Positions 1-7,356 of a DNA stretch of 63,698 nucleotides are shown piece by piece (within the stretch, counting starts at the first letter, position 1; each line of letters begins with the position of its first letter). Both the position numbers and the translations under genes were made by a program. Under the pieces are notes generated by a model. That model did no database searches and was not told where the DNA came from. It saw only the letters and a list, made by a program, of their open reading frames with translations. The DNA comes from an uncultured Eubacteriales bacterium. Its GTDB lineage: Bacteria > Bacillota > Clostridia > Oscillospirales > Oscillospiraceae. The DNA is taken from contig ONGJ01000003.1 in assembly GCA_900317375.1 (NCBI GenBank), positions 1 to 63,698 of the forward strand, read 5' to 3'.

Positions 1-255
1 AATCTGCCGGAAGCGGTCATGGAGATCCCCGAGGCGACGTATCTGGCATGGGTCGATCTGTCCGCCTACTTTGACAGAGAGGATGATCTCCCTTCCTTCT
101 TCGCATACAAGGCCGGCGTTCTTCTCGAGGGCGGCGACGCGCTGTTTGTCGGAAACGCGAACCGGTTCATCCGTCTGAATCTGGCGATGCCCCGTTCGAT
201 CATTCAGACCGGCCTGGAGCGCATGCGCGACGCCATCCTCGCGAAAAACACGTGA
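1..255 (+). CDS. MalY/PatB-type PLP-dependent C-S beta-lyase, C-terminal fragment
   Basis: The reading frame is open from the first base, so the gene begins outside the window and only about 84 C-terminal residues are seen. The segment EATYLAWVDLSAY matches the small-domain motif of MalY/PatB aminotransferase-fold lyases (cystathionine beta-lyase-like), and the ending with FIRLNLAMPRSIIQTGLERM is the usual final strand and helix of that family. Family members cleave cystathionine or cysteine conjugates through a 2-aminoacrylate intermediate in the cytosol. The downstream ridA, which removes that intermediate, fits this role. The PLP lysine lies outside the window, so the exact specificity cannot be judged. 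Confidence 0.85.
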   Translation, partial: NLPEAVMEIPEATYLAWVDLSAYFDREDDLPSFFAYKAGVLLEGGDALFVGNANRFIRLNLAMPRSIIQTGLERMRDAILAKNT

Positions 256-305
256 TCGGAACCGTTCAGAATTATGTTCTTCACAACGGAAGGAGTTATG
301 CAGAT

Positions 306-674
306 ATGAGAGTCATCGATACAATAAATGCACCCGGCGCCATCGGCCCCTATTCTCAGGCCTTTGAGGTGCTCGGTCTGATCATCACCTCCGGGCAGAT
401 CCCGGTGGATCCGGCGGACGGTTCCGTCCCCGAGGGAATCGCCGCACAGGCCGAACAGAGCTGCAAAAACGTCCGGGCGATCCTGGATGCTGCCGGCAGC
501 TCCATTGATCATGTCGTAAAAACGACGTGCTTCCTGGCAGACATGGGAGACTTTGCAGCTTTCAATGAAGTCTATGCAAAATACTTCACATCAAAACCTG
601 CACGAAGCTGCGTCGCAGTAAAGGCACTTCCCAAAGGAGTGCTCTGTGAGATCGAGGCGATTGCAGAAAAGTAA
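306..674 (+). CDS. ridA: RidA family reactive intermediate/imine deaminase
   Basis: A 122-residue protein of the YjgF/YER057c/UK114 family. RidA hydrolyses 2-aminoacrylate and related enamines/imines made by PLP enzymes, as a cytosolic homotrimer. Visible hallmarks are APGAIGPYSQA near the N-terminus, SGQIPVDP, the KTTCFLADM strand and the C-terminal sequence KPARSCVAVKALPKGVLCEIEAIA, which contains the conserved Arg and Glu. The frame is open further upstream, but the ATG at 306 is chosen because GGAAGGAG (288-295) lies 10 bases before it and the length then matches the family. It follows the PLP lyase gene by 50 bases on the same strand, which suggests co-transcription. Confidence 0.93.
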   Translation: MRVIDTINAPGAIGPYSQAFEVLGLIITSGQIPVDPADGSVPEGIAAQAEQSCKNVRAILDAAGSSIDHVVKTTCFLADMGDFAAFNEVYAKYFTSKPARSCVAVKALPKGVLCEIEAIAEK

Positions 675-683
675 GAAATCAAG

Positions 684-716
684 GGGCTGCTGCACCGGTA
701 AACGGTGCGGCAGCCC
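684..716 (+). terminator. Hairpin terminator after ridA
   Basis: A strong GC-rich stem, GGGCTGCTGCACCG paired with CGGTGCGGCAGCCC around a short loop, lies just after the ridA stop codon. A T-tract is lacking beyond CGCCTTCTC, so it is a probable rather than textbook intrinsic terminator. Confidence 0.7.
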
Positions 717-776
717 TCGCCTTCTCCTGCGGGCAGAATCATGTCCCCGGGTTTCAGGAAATAAGAGATAGGGGCT

Positions 777-854
777 TCACATCCATCCTATGTACCAGGT
801 AAAAAAAGAGAAGCCCCCGACTATTACGATCGAGAGCCATAAAGCAAATATCAT
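777..854 (-). CDS. Possible 25-residue single-helix membrane peptide
   Basis: An ATG at 854 opens a 25-codon frame that is almost wholly hydrophobic (FALWLSIVIVGGF and then FFTWYIGW), i.e. one membrane helix. A 10-codon frame (871-903, GTG start, MSLFRVYVDG) with a strong GAAGGAGG site lies just upstream on the same strand, like a leader peptide. The 3' part of the frame contains the arms of a hairpin (GAAGCCCC with GGGGCTTC) followed on this strand by a T-rich tail. This arrangement recalls small hydrophobic type I toxin or holin-like genes on mobile elements, but I recognise no family, and its own ribosome-binding site is weak. It may be a relic. Confidence 0.3.
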   Translation of the reverse strand: MIFALWLSIVIVGGFSFFTWYIGWM

Positions 855-928
855 ATTGCTTTCAGATTAGTTACCCATCCACGTATACACGAAAAAGGCT
901 CACAGGCAGCCCTCCTTCGTAAAATGAA

Positions 929-954
929 AAGAGACCGGATTTCTCCGATCTCTT
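929..954 (-). terminator. Intrinsic terminator after the radical SAM pair
   Basis: AAGAGACCGGA pairs with TCCGATCTCTT with one mismatch and a 4-base loop. Read on the minus strand it is followed by TTTTCATTTTA, a good intrinsic terminator for the operon whose last gene stops at 998. Confidence 0.8.
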
Positions 955-997
955 AGGTTGTATTCAATTAGCAAAAACTGAAGTGTTTGAGTTTACT

Positions 998-1909
998 TCA
1001 CTTGTTTCTTTTCCCACTATTGGCAGTGCCTCTGACCTCTTCATGGTAGAAGTAGTCCACGATCGTTGGATGTCCCTTCTGCACACGCTCATACGGAGTT
1101 TCATTATCTACAAAGCGGCAGTCGTACTTCTTTGCAATCTCTTCGGCTTTCTTTTCAAGTGCTTCAAAATAGCTGCGATTCTTCTTGTTATAAATCTCAT
1201 CGTAGAGCGGAAGCAGATCAGGATGCTTTTCCGCAATGTAATCCATGATCGTCTTTTTGAATCCACCACGCAAGTTCAGGTTTTCCAACCAGATCAGGTC
1301 GCACTGATCCTTCGCTCTGTCAATGATCGCCTCAATGTCTGTGATACCGGGGAATACCGGAGAGATGAAGCAGACCGTGCGGATACCGGCATCATAAATC
1401 TGCTTCATAGCCGCAAGCCTCCGCTCAATGCTTACAGCGGAGTCCATATCGTCTTTGAAGGATTCATCCAGCGTATTGACAGACCAGGATACCGTCAATG
1501 TATTTTTCCTGTTGATCTCCTGCAGCAGATCCATGTCACGCAGAACAAGATCGGATTTGGTGCAGATGAGGATATCCGCGCCGCTGTCCTTCAACTGTTC
1601 CAGGATCAGTCTTGTTTTCCCATATGTCTCTTCCAGCGGATTATAGCCATCCGTAACCGTACCGATGATGACCTTCTGCCCTGCGTATTTCCGGGGATTG
1701 GTGATTTCCGGCCACTCCTTTACATCCATAAAGCTGCCCCATTCCTCGGTATGCCCGGTGAAGCGTTTCATGAAGGAAGCGTAGCAATATTGGCAGGCGT
1801 GAGGGCAACCCACATAAGGATTAACGGCATATCCGCCCAGGGGAGCGTTTGACTTGGTCATAACGCTTTTGGTTCCTACAAAATTCACTTTGATTTCTTT
1901 GCGTTCCAT
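998..1909 (-). CDS. SPL-family radical SAM protein, second gene of a paired mobile system
   Basis: A 303-residue radical SAM enzyme related to spore photoproduct lyase-like proteins (COG1533). The [4Fe-4S] cysteines are C35, C39 and C42 in GCPHACQYCYA, followed by a TIM-barrel segment with the conserved GTVTDGYNPLEE and TKSDLVLRD stretches. I recall the partner gene and this one being catalogued as 'radical SAM mobile pair' proteins A and B, with unknown substrate; this gene would be B. It overlaps the upstream radical SAM gene by 25 bases in another frame, so the two are translationally coupled. Base composition is clearly more AT-rich than in genes such as murC or deoA, suggesting transfer. 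No reaction can be assigned from sequence. Confidence 0.88.
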   Translation of the reverse strand: MERKEIKVNFVGTKSVMTKSNAPLGGYAVNPYVGCPHACQYCYASFMKRFTGHTEEWGSFMDVKEWPEITNPRKYAGQKVIIGTVTDGYNPLEETYGKTRLILEQLKDSGADILICTKSDLVLRDMDLLQEINRKNTLTVSWSVNTLDESFKDDMDSAVSIERRLAAMKQIYDAGIRTVCFISPVFPGITDIEAIIDRAKDQCDLIWLENLNLRGGFKKTIMDYIAEKHPDLLPLYDEIYNKKNRSYFEALEKKAEEIAKKYDCRFVDNETPYERVQKGHPTIVDYFYHEEVRGTANSGKRNK

Positions 1910-2586
1910 TTCTTCTGTTCCTCCAATACCTTGTTGAAAGCCTCCGGCATCTCCTGAATCATCAGGTCATCACCCACGATGGGAATCAGGTCTTCCTTCC
2001 AGAAAACCGGGATCTGTAGCGAATGGGCCTGCTCTGTCAGGGAAACAGCCCAAGCCAAATCGGTGTGTACCTTCCTGCTCTGCGCGCCAGTCATCGTACC
2101 GACAACAATCCATTCAATCCCATGCAGGTCGACTTCACCGGGATCATCAAACAGAGGCTCAAAGGTAACATGGTAGTGTTTTGCGCGGACATTTTTCCGC
2201 AGTGCATCAATGCGCCATAGCTCAGACCTCCGGGTAACCGTAACACCGAACCAGGCGTTGTCCAGATCGGTATCAATGTCTAGGAGGTCGGGGCGCTTCG
2301 ATAAGAAGAGAAATTGATGCTGTGGATTTTCCCGCATTTTGGCAAAAACCTCGTCCAGCCATTCTTTCTTCCAGACAGACAAATCGCTCATGCCGGTGAG
2401 CAGGAAATTCTGAGGTTTTGGCTTCTCCATAAGGCGCAGCTTCCCCGGAAAGAATTCTGGCTTTGCAAAATCCTCGATCATATGATACCGCTTTACATTA
2501 TTCCGGGCATAGCAGTAATCACAACCCACGGTACATCCGATTACCAAATTCATATTCTGGATCTGGTCCTTGATACAGACGCTCAT
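1885..2586 (-). CDS. Radical SAM protein of the DUF5131/Gp37-like type, first gene of the pair
   Basis: A 233-residue radical SAM protein with cysteines C18, C22 and C25 (GCTVGCDYCYA). The following FLLTGMSDLSVW and FLFLSKRPDLL strands are typical of the phage Gp37/Gp68 (DUF5131) radical SAM branch. The ATG at 2586 overlaps the marR stop codon by four bases (ATGA) and has GGAGGGG about nine bases upstream; a GTG at 2595 is a weaker alternative. Order marR - radical SAM - radical SAM, with overlaps at both junctions, indicates one transcript. As I recall, the family occurs as a conserved mobile pair in Firmicutes, with no demonstrated function. Confidence 0.87.
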   Translation of the reverse strand: MSVCIKDQIQNMNLVIGCTVGCDYCYARNNVKRYHMIEDFAKPEFFPGKLRLMEKPKPQNFLLTGMSDLSVWKKEWLDEVFAKMRENPQHQFLFLSKRPDLLDIDTDLDNAWFGVTVTRRSELWRIDALRKNVRAKHYHVTFEPLFDDPGEVDLHGIEWIVVGTMTGAQSRKVHTDLAWAVSLTEQAHSLQIPVFWKEDLIPIVGDDLMIQEMPEAFNKVLEEQKKWNAKKSK

Positions 2587-3017
2587 TCCTCCCACCCCTC
2601 CAGATTCATGAGTATACGATCCAAGTAACTCTCAAAGGATCTGATTTCCTCCTCCGAGAATCCCTTGTAATAAATCTCTCCCATTTTATCTGAAACAGCA
2701 TCATAAGCCGTTTTCAGTGAACGGGCTTTATCTGTCAGAATCAGCAGCGTTTTTCGCTTGTCGCTGTTATCTTGAGTGCGCGTGATTAAGCCCTGCTTTT
2801 CCATGCGATCCAGCATAGTTGTAAGCGAAGTGATAGCAAGTCCGCAACGATCTGATAGGGCTTTGATGGGAATACCATCCCCCTGCCACAGCACGAACAA
2901 GATTCGCCCCTGCGCACCGTTAAAGGCATCAACATTGTTCTCGCTGAGGACCTTTTCAAAGATTCGATCACCTAGCTGCTTGATCTTTGTGATCAAAAAT
3001 CCTCCGTTCATCTTCAT
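2583..3017 (-). CDS. MarR family transcriptional regulator of the radical SAM pair
   Basis: A 144-residue winged-helix regulator. The central region (IPIKALSDRCGLAITSLTTMLDRMEKQGLI) is the MarR recognition helix-turn-helix, followed by the wing TRTQDNSDKRKTLLILTDKA with the typical DxRxxxxxLT pattern, and a C-terminal dimerisation helix. The ATG at 3017 is chosen over the ATG at 3047 because AGGAG lies eight bases upstream and because an upstream start would place the promoter -10 box inside the coding sequence. It heads the operon, and the perfect inverted repeat over its promoter suggests autorepression with ligand-dependent release. Confidence 0.92.
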   Translation of the reverse strand: MKMNGGFLITKIKQLGDRIFEKVLSENNVDAFNGAQGRILFVLWQGDGIPIKALSDRCGLAITSLTTMLDRMEKQGLITRTQDNSDKRKTLLILTDKARSLKTAYDAVSDKMGEIYYKGFSEEEIRSFESYLDRILMNLEGWEE

Positions 3018-3027
3018 GCAAATTACT

Positions 3028-3061
3028 CCTATATAGTAATGAAACAATTCTACTATATAGG
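3028..3061. promoter_or_regulatory. Candidate MarR operator: perfect 11-bp inverted repeat
   Basis: CCTATATAGTA (3028-3038) and TACTATATAGG (3051-3061) are perfect inverted copies separated by 12 bases. Each arm also contains the self-complementary octamer CTATATAG, so the region can be read as two palindromic sites 24 bases apart. It covers the -10 box, the likely transcription start and the ribosome-binding site of the marR gene, the position expected for an autorepressor. Confidence 0.8.
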
Positions 3062-3075
3062 ATCTTTTATGTCAA
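3047..3075 (-). promoter_or_regulatory. Sigma-A promoter of the marR-radical SAM operon
   Basis: On the minus strand a consensus -35 TTGACA (3075-3070) is followed after 17 bases by -10 TAGAAT (3052-3047). One operator arm fills the spacer. Near-consensus strength with an overlapping palindrome fits a repressed, inducible promoter. Confidence 0.85.
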
Positions 3076-3136
3076 TGGATTTTCTGCATTATGTGCCTGG
3101 GCAAACCAAATAATTGTCTTTAAATAGACTTCGCAA

Positions 3137-3204
3137 TTCACACGATAGCTCCATCAATTGCACGTTAACCTCATATTTCACACGATACCCCCATAAATCG
3201 CACG
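3137..3204. repeat. Two direct repeats of about 28 bp, 40-bp period
   Basis: TTCACACGATAGCTCCAT (3137-3154) continuing to GCACG, and TTCACACGATACCCCCAT (3177-3194) continuing to GCACG, align with about five mismatches over 28 bases. They lie between the MarR promoter and the tRNA-Ser gene and could be binding or end repeats of a lost mobile element. No transposase is visible. Confidence 0.6.
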
Positions 3205-3247
3205 GTAGGAATAATTTGTATTACTGGTTAGGCACTTGAAACAAGCA

Positions 3248-3280
3248 ATTCCCCAGTGGAACAAAACTCCACTGGGGAAT
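3248..3280. terminator. Perfect 13-bp hairpin, possible bidirectional terminator
   Basis: ATTCCCCAGTGGA (3248-3260) and TCCACTGGGGAAT (3268-3280) pair perfectly around a 7-base loop. There is no clear T-tract on either side, so it may be a terminator or the stem of an unidentified element. Confidence 0.5.
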
Positions 3281-3339
3281 GAGTAGAACAAAATATACGT
3301 TGAATATGCCGGTATTCTTTGGTTTTGGGACATAAATAG

Positions 3340-3372
3340 AGCACCGTGACTTTGTATCAAAATCACGGTGCT
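3340..3372 (-). terminator. Terminator of tRNA-Ser
   Basis: AGCACCGTGA pairs with TCACGGTGCT immediately 3' of the tRNA on its strand, followed on that strand by CTATTTATG. The position makes it the likely tRNA transcription terminator. Confidence 0.7.
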
Positions 3373-3376
3373 TATT

Positions 3377-3465
3377 TGGCGGACAGGGTGGGATTCGAAC
3401 CCACGTGAGATTGCTCTCAAACTGATTTCGAGTCAGCCCCGTTATGACCACTTCGATACCTGTCC
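3377..3465 (-). tRNA. tRNA-Ser (anticodon CGA), CCA encoded
   Basis: Read on the minus strand, GGACAGG (3465-3459) pairs with CCTGTCC to form the acceptor stem. The anticodon loop CTCGAAA between GCTGA and TCAGT gives anticodon CGA, which reads UCG serine codons. A long variable arm (GAGAGCAATCTCAC), the T-loop GGTTCGAATCC and an encoded CCA end (3379-3377) are all present. The length of 89 bases and long variable arm fit serine class II tRNA. Confidence 0.97.
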
Positions 3466-3580
3466 ATATTGCGGCGGGCAGTGTGCCCGCTGTCTTGCTA
3501 TTATAACGAAACGGCGGAAAAAGTCAAGAACCAAGTGACGCTTTCCTTCGATTTATACCTGCATTCTCCTCTGCACGCTG

Positions 3581-4951
3581 TCAGTTTTCCGCCAGATGCT
3601 CGCCAACCTTGTATACATCGCCCGCCCCGACAGTCAGGATGATGTCGCCGGGCTCGGCAATCTCACGGAGGGCTTTTTCGAGTTCATCGAAGGTCGGATA
3701 GAAGGTTGCGCCTTCAATCTGCTCTGCCAGGGAAGCGGAAGAAATGCCGATGGTGTTCTGTTCGCGCGCAGCGAAAATCTCGGCAAGCAGAACCACGTCC
3801 GGACGCTTAAGCTGATTTACGAAATCCTGAAACAGGGCTGCCGTGCGGGAATAGGTGTGCGGCTGGAAAACCAGAACCGTCCGCTTGTAGTTCAGCGTCT
3901 CCACCGTGTCCAGCAGGCATTTCAGTTCGCCGGGATGATGCGCATAGTCGTCATAGACATCCGCGCCGTTGAACTTGCCTTTGAACTCAAAGCGCCGCCC
4001 GGCACCGTTGAAGCCGGCCAGGCCATACTTCACGGCGTTCGGCCGGATGCCGAGGCAGATAGCCGCCGCCGTTGCCGCCAGAGCGTTCTTTACATTGTGC
4101 TCTCCCGGCACATTCAGGGTTACATCGGTAAACCGCTTGCCCTTATAGCAGATTACAAAATGTGAGTTGGCACCGTGATACTCGATGTTTTCAGCGTGGA
4201 CGTCGGCACGCGGATCCAGACCGAAGGTGATGATCTTCCGCTTCAGGTCCATCAGGGTCTGCATGGTGTTCAGATCATCATAGTTGGCGACCACAAAGCC
4301 ATCGTCGGGAACGCGGGAAGCAAAAGCCCGGAAGCTCTTTTCCACATCGTAAAGGTCCTTGAAGAAGTCCAGATGGTCCGCTTCAATATTCAGGATCACA
4401 GCAACGGTCGGATGGAAAGAGAGAAAGGAATTATAGTACTCACAGGCCTCCATCACAATCACGTTCCCGTGTCCGACGCGGTGCCCCGCGTTTAAAAGGG
4501 GCAGCGTGCCCCCGATCATGACCGTCGGGTCCCTGTCGGCAGCCATCAGGATGTGTGTGCACATCGAGGTGGTCGTGGTTTTTCCGTGCGTTCCGGAAAT
4601 GCAGACGGCATTCCTGTAGTCCTTGGAGATGGCGCCCCAGGCCTCGGTCCGTTCGAAGACAGGGATATTCAGCTCTCTGGCCCGGCGGATTTCGGGGTTT
4701 TCATCCCGTACGGCCGCCGTACGGACAACAAAATCGATGTCTTCAGGGATATTCTCAGCCCGGTGCCCGATCTCAATATGGATCCCCTTCGCCTCCAGCG
4801 AGCGGACGTTGCCGCTCCGGTTCGAATCGGAGCCGCAGACATTGATGCCCATGCCGAGCAGTACCTCGGCCAGGGAAGACATGGAAACACCCCCGATGCC
4901 GATCAGATAGCCCTTTCGGCCGGGAGACATATAATTGGAAAAATCCGCCAT
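3581..4951 (-). CDS. murC: UDP-N-acetylmuramate--L-alanine ligase
   Basis: MurC adds L-alanine to UDP-MurNAc, the first cytosolic peptide-stem step of peptidoglycan synthesis. The protein has 456 residues, the usual length. The N-terminal UDP-binding Rossmann motif is IGIGGVSMSSLAEVLLGMG; the ATP loop is SGTHGKTTTTSM; the Mur-ligase metal and substrate motif is EACEYYNSFL; the ADHLDFF segment, the DDYAHHPGEL motif and the C-terminal VGAGDVYKVG are all typical. The ATG at 4951 is preferred because GGAG lies seven bases upstream and the protein then begins just before the Rossmann strand; upstream extension to 5080 has no family support. It is divergent from the glycosylase gene. Confidence 0.96.
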   Translation of the reverse strand: MADFSNYMSPGRKGYLIGIGGVSMSSLAEVLLGMGINVCGSDSNRSGNVRSLEAKGIHIEIGHRAENIPEDIDFVVRTAAVRDENPEIRRARELNIPVFERTEAWGAISKDYRNAVCISGTHGKTTTTSMCTHILMAADRDPTVMIGGTLPLLNAGHRVGHGNVIVMEACEYYNSFLSFHPTVAVILNIEADHLDFFKDLYDVEKSFRAFASRVPDDGFVVANYDDLNTMQTLMDLKRKIITFGLDPRADVHAENIEYHGANSHFVICYKGKRFTDVTLNVPGEHNVKNALAATAAAICLGIRPNAVKYGLAGFNGAGRRFEFKGKFNGADVYDDYAHHPGELKCLLDTVETLNYKRTVLVFQPHTYSRTAALFQDFVNQLKRPDVVLLAEIFAAREQNTIGISSASLAEQIEGATFYPTFDELEKALREIAEPGDIILTVGAGDVYKVGEHLAEN

Positions 4952-5103
4952 TCTCTTACTCCGTAACAAAATGCTGTTGAGTTTCGCACCTGCAGATGCT
5001 ATACTTAGAAGTAAGCGTCTGATCACGGTGCCCTGTTGCTCAAGCTTACGTATTATAAACCAGTGCTGCGGTGATTGCAAGACTTTTTCTCGGGAGGCCT
5101 CAG

Positions 5104-5673
5104 ATGAACAGCTGGGAAAGCTTAAAACAGGAATGTGCCGTCTGCCGGGCCTGCGGTCTCTGTGAGGGCAGGACCAATCTGGTCTTCGGTGTCGGCAACG
5201 AGCAGGCAGATCTGATGTTCATCGGTGAGGGCCCCGGAGAGCAGGAGGACCTTCAGGGAGTACCCTTCGTGGGACCTGCCGGGAAGCTTCTGGACGCCAT
5301 GCTCGAGATGATCAATCTGGACCGCAGCATCGTCTACATCGCCAACATCGTGAAATGCCGGCCGCCCCATAACCGCGACCCCCAGCCGCAGGAAATGCAA
5401 AGCTGCCGTCCATGGCTTGAACGGCAGATCGAGCTGGTTGATCCGAAGCTCATCGTCTGTCTCGGGCGCATCGCCGCCACGGCGCTGATCCGTGAGGACT
5501 TTCGCATAACAAAGGAGCACGGACAGTGGTTTGCTTACGGCCAGCGGCGCATTCTTGCCACCTTTCACCCCTCTGCCCTGCTCCGTGATCCGTCCCGCCG
5601 TCCGGAAGCATTTATGGATCTGCGGGAAATCCGAAAGGAGTACCGGGCACTGCCCGGGACAAACAGTTTATGA
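5104..5673 (+). CDS. Type-4 (iron-sulfur) uracil-DNA glycosylase
   Basis: A 189-residue family 4 uracil-DNA glycosylase that removes uracil from DNA to start base excision repair. The N-terminal cysteines C11, C14, C17 and C20 lie in the cluster-binding region. The catalytic/uracil-pocket motif GEGPGEQED, the VPFVGPAGKLLD segment, NIVKCRPPHNR and the DNA-intercalating TFHPSALLR motif are present. The ATG at 5104 has GGGAGG six bases upstream. The stop codon overlaps the next gene (ATGA), making this the first gene of a six-gene plus-strand run. Confidence 0.93.
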   Translation: MNSWESLKQECAVCRACGLCEGRTNLVFGVGNEQADLMFIGEGPGEQEDLQGVPFVGPAGKLLDAMLEMINLDRSIVYIANIVKCRPPHNRDPQPQEMQSCRPWLERQIELVDPKLIVCLGRIAATALIREDFRITKEHGQWFAYGQRRILATFHPSALLRDPSRRPEAFMDLREIRKEYRALPGTNSL

Positions 5674-6575
5674 GTTCTCTGACCTTCAAACCCGTCACGC
5701 TGTGTGACAAGGCATGGGTTGACCCCATCGTCATGGCGGAAAATAGCCCGAGTGCCGACTATAACTTTGGCAACATGTACATCTGGGATAAGACTTACAG
5801 GCAGCTGATCTGCCGTTTCGAAAACCGGATGATGACCCGGTTTGACTATGATGGCGAAACCGCCTTTGTCTTTCCGATCGGCTCCGGTCCGCTGGTCCCC
5901 GCCATTGACGCCCTGCGCGCCTTCTGCGCGGAAAAGGGAATCCCCTTCGTGATGCTGGGTATTACCGAAAAGCATGTGGGCGAGTTGGATGCGCTCTATC
6001 CCGGCTGCTTCACCTTTGAAAAGGGAGCTGATTACGCCGATTATGTTTATTCGGCTGAGAAGCTTGCCACCTATGCCGGGAAGGCTCTGCACGGCAAGAA
6101 AAACCATTGCAACCGCTTTGAGGCCGAACACGACTGGGACTTTCTGCCCCTTACGCGCGAGCTGATCCCCGGCTGTCTGGACATGCTGAATGTCTGGTCC
6201 GAGGAGAATGCCGACAGGCTTGACAGCAGCATCGTGGAGGAGTACGACGCCATCATCCGTGCTTTTGCCGCCTATGAGAAGCTCGGTCTCGAGGGCGGCG
6301 TCCTGCGCAGCAGCGGAGAAATCCTCGGTTTTTCGCTGGGCGAAATGGCCAGTCCCGACACCTTCAACGTTCACTTTGAAAAGGCCGAGATCGACATCAA
6401 CGGCGCCTACCCCATGGTCTGCCGCGAGCTGACCCGCATGGTGATGCAGAACCATCCCGATCTGCGTTATATCAACCGTGAGGACGATATGGGCCTTGAA
6501 AGCCTGCGCAAATCCAAGCTCTCATACAAGCCGGAATTCCTGCTGGAGAAGTATCTGGCCAGGTGGACGGCATGA
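5670..6575 (+). CDS. DUF2156 domain protein (phosphatidylglycerol lysyltransferase C-domain-like)
   Basis: A 301-residue protein of the DUF2156 group, two linked GNAT-like folds related to the catalytic domain of MprF-type aminoacyl-lipid synthases and to FemX-like transferases. Visible features are the DYNFGNMYIW motif near residue 30, GKALHGKKNHCNRFEA in the middle, and the C-terminal YINREDDMGLESLRKSKLSYKP, all typical of the family. There are no membrane segments, so it is a soluble form, whose acceptor substrate is unknown. It starts on the ATGA overlap with the glycosylase gene and is followed by a GNAT gene in the same way. Confidence 0.85.
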   Translation: MSSLTFKPVTLCDKAWVDPIVMAENSPSADYNFGNMYIWDKTYRQLICRFENRMMTRFDYDGETAFVFPIGSGPLVPAIDALRAFCAEKGIPFVMLGITEKHVGELDALYPGCFTFEKGADYADYVYSAEKLATYAGKALHGKKNHCNRFEAEHDWDFLPLTRELIPGCLDMLNVWSEENADRLDSSIVEEYDAIIRAFAAYEKLGLEGGVLRSSGEILGFSLGEMASPDTFNVHFEKAEIDINGAYPMVCRELTRMVMQNHPDLRYINREDDMGLESLRKSKLSYKPEFLLEKYLARWTA

Positions 6576-7336
6576 GCGGCGGCAGATGGTTCTGCCGCGA
6601 AGTCCGGCCGGATGACCGGAAGGCCCTGGTCTCGCTCTGGGTACGGGTTTTCGGCGATGCGCCGGAGCTTGTGGAGGCCTTTCTCGATCTGCTCCCGGAG
6701 ATGGGGACCGGCGTAACGGCAGAAGAAAACGGAGAACTCCTGGGCACCGCCTATCTGCTGGACGGCTTCACACTCATCTCCCCGGATTCTGCGCCGAAAA
6801 AATGCGGCTATCTGTATGCCGTGGCCGTTGAAGAGCACGCCCGGCGAAAGGGCATCGGCGCCCGTTTGTCCCAGGCTGCGGCCGAAATCGGCAGGATGCG
6901 CGGGGCGGAGCTGATCTGTACCCTCCCTGCCGAGCCCTCGCTGTATCGCTGGTATGCCTCTGTTCTGTCTCTGCATGAAGTAACACAGCGTGTTCTGTAT
7001 TTTTCTCCCGTCATCCCCCCGGCGGAGTTTCTTCCTGTGGAGGAATACGCGCAGCGGCGGGAGGATCTTCTGGCAGGCTGCTGTCATGTGCGCCTCTCTC
7101 CCCCGGCTCTCCGTTTTCAGGAAAAGCTGTGCCTGTGTTACGGCGGCGGTTTTTACGCCGCGGGAGACGGTATCTTCTGTGCCTGCCGCGAGGGGAAAGG
7201 CTGGCGCATCCCAGAGCTTCTCGGTCCTGGAGGAAGTCTGCCCGCCTGGGACGGTCTTCGGGCGGAGGAGGGACCGTATCTCTGCTCCGACCTGCCTTTT
7301 CCGGACGGATGTATCTGGAATCTCAGCTTTGATTAA
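6572..7336 (+). CDS. GNAT family N-acetyltransferase
   Basis: A 254-residue protein. Residues 1-130 form a GNAT domain, with the acetyl-CoA loop in AVEEHARRKGIGARLSQAA (motif A, RxxGxG/A form). The C-terminal 120 residues are unrecognised and may be a second degenerate GNAT or a sterol-carrier-like extension, as in Eis-type proteins. The ATG at 6572 overlaps the previous stop codon (ATGA) and is preferred to a GTG three codons upstream. The substrate is unknown; the coupling to a DUF2156 aminoacyltransferase-like gene is notable. Confidence 0.83.
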   Translation: MSGGRWFCREVRPDDRKALVSLWVRVFGDAPELVEAFLDLLPEMGTGVTAEENGELLGTAYLLDGFTLISPDSAPKKCGYLYAVAVEEHARRKGIGARLSQAAAEIGRMRGAELICTLPAEPSLYRWYASVLSLHEVTQRVLYFSPVIPPAEFLPVEEYAQRREDLLAGCCHVRLSPPALRFQEKLCLCYGGGFYAAGDGIFCACREGKGWRIPELLGPGGSLPAWDGLRAEEGPYLCSDLPFPDGCIWNLSFD

Positions 7337-7356
7337 TCGTCTGTGAGGATCAAATC

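Larger units (their letters stand above)
3076..3376. other. AT-rich intergenic stretch between mobile cassette and tRNA-Ser
   Basis: About 300 bases without a credible gene. It contains a 28-base direct repeat pair (3137-3204), a perfect hairpin (3248-3280) and the tRNA terminator (3340-3372), which are listed separately. Short frames in it overlap the tRNA or lack ribosome-binding sites. Confidence 0.7.

Noticed and set aside
3137-3204. Direct repeats as a CRISPR array
   Set aside because: Only two imperfect 28-base units with a 12-base gap are present, and no cas genes occur in the window.
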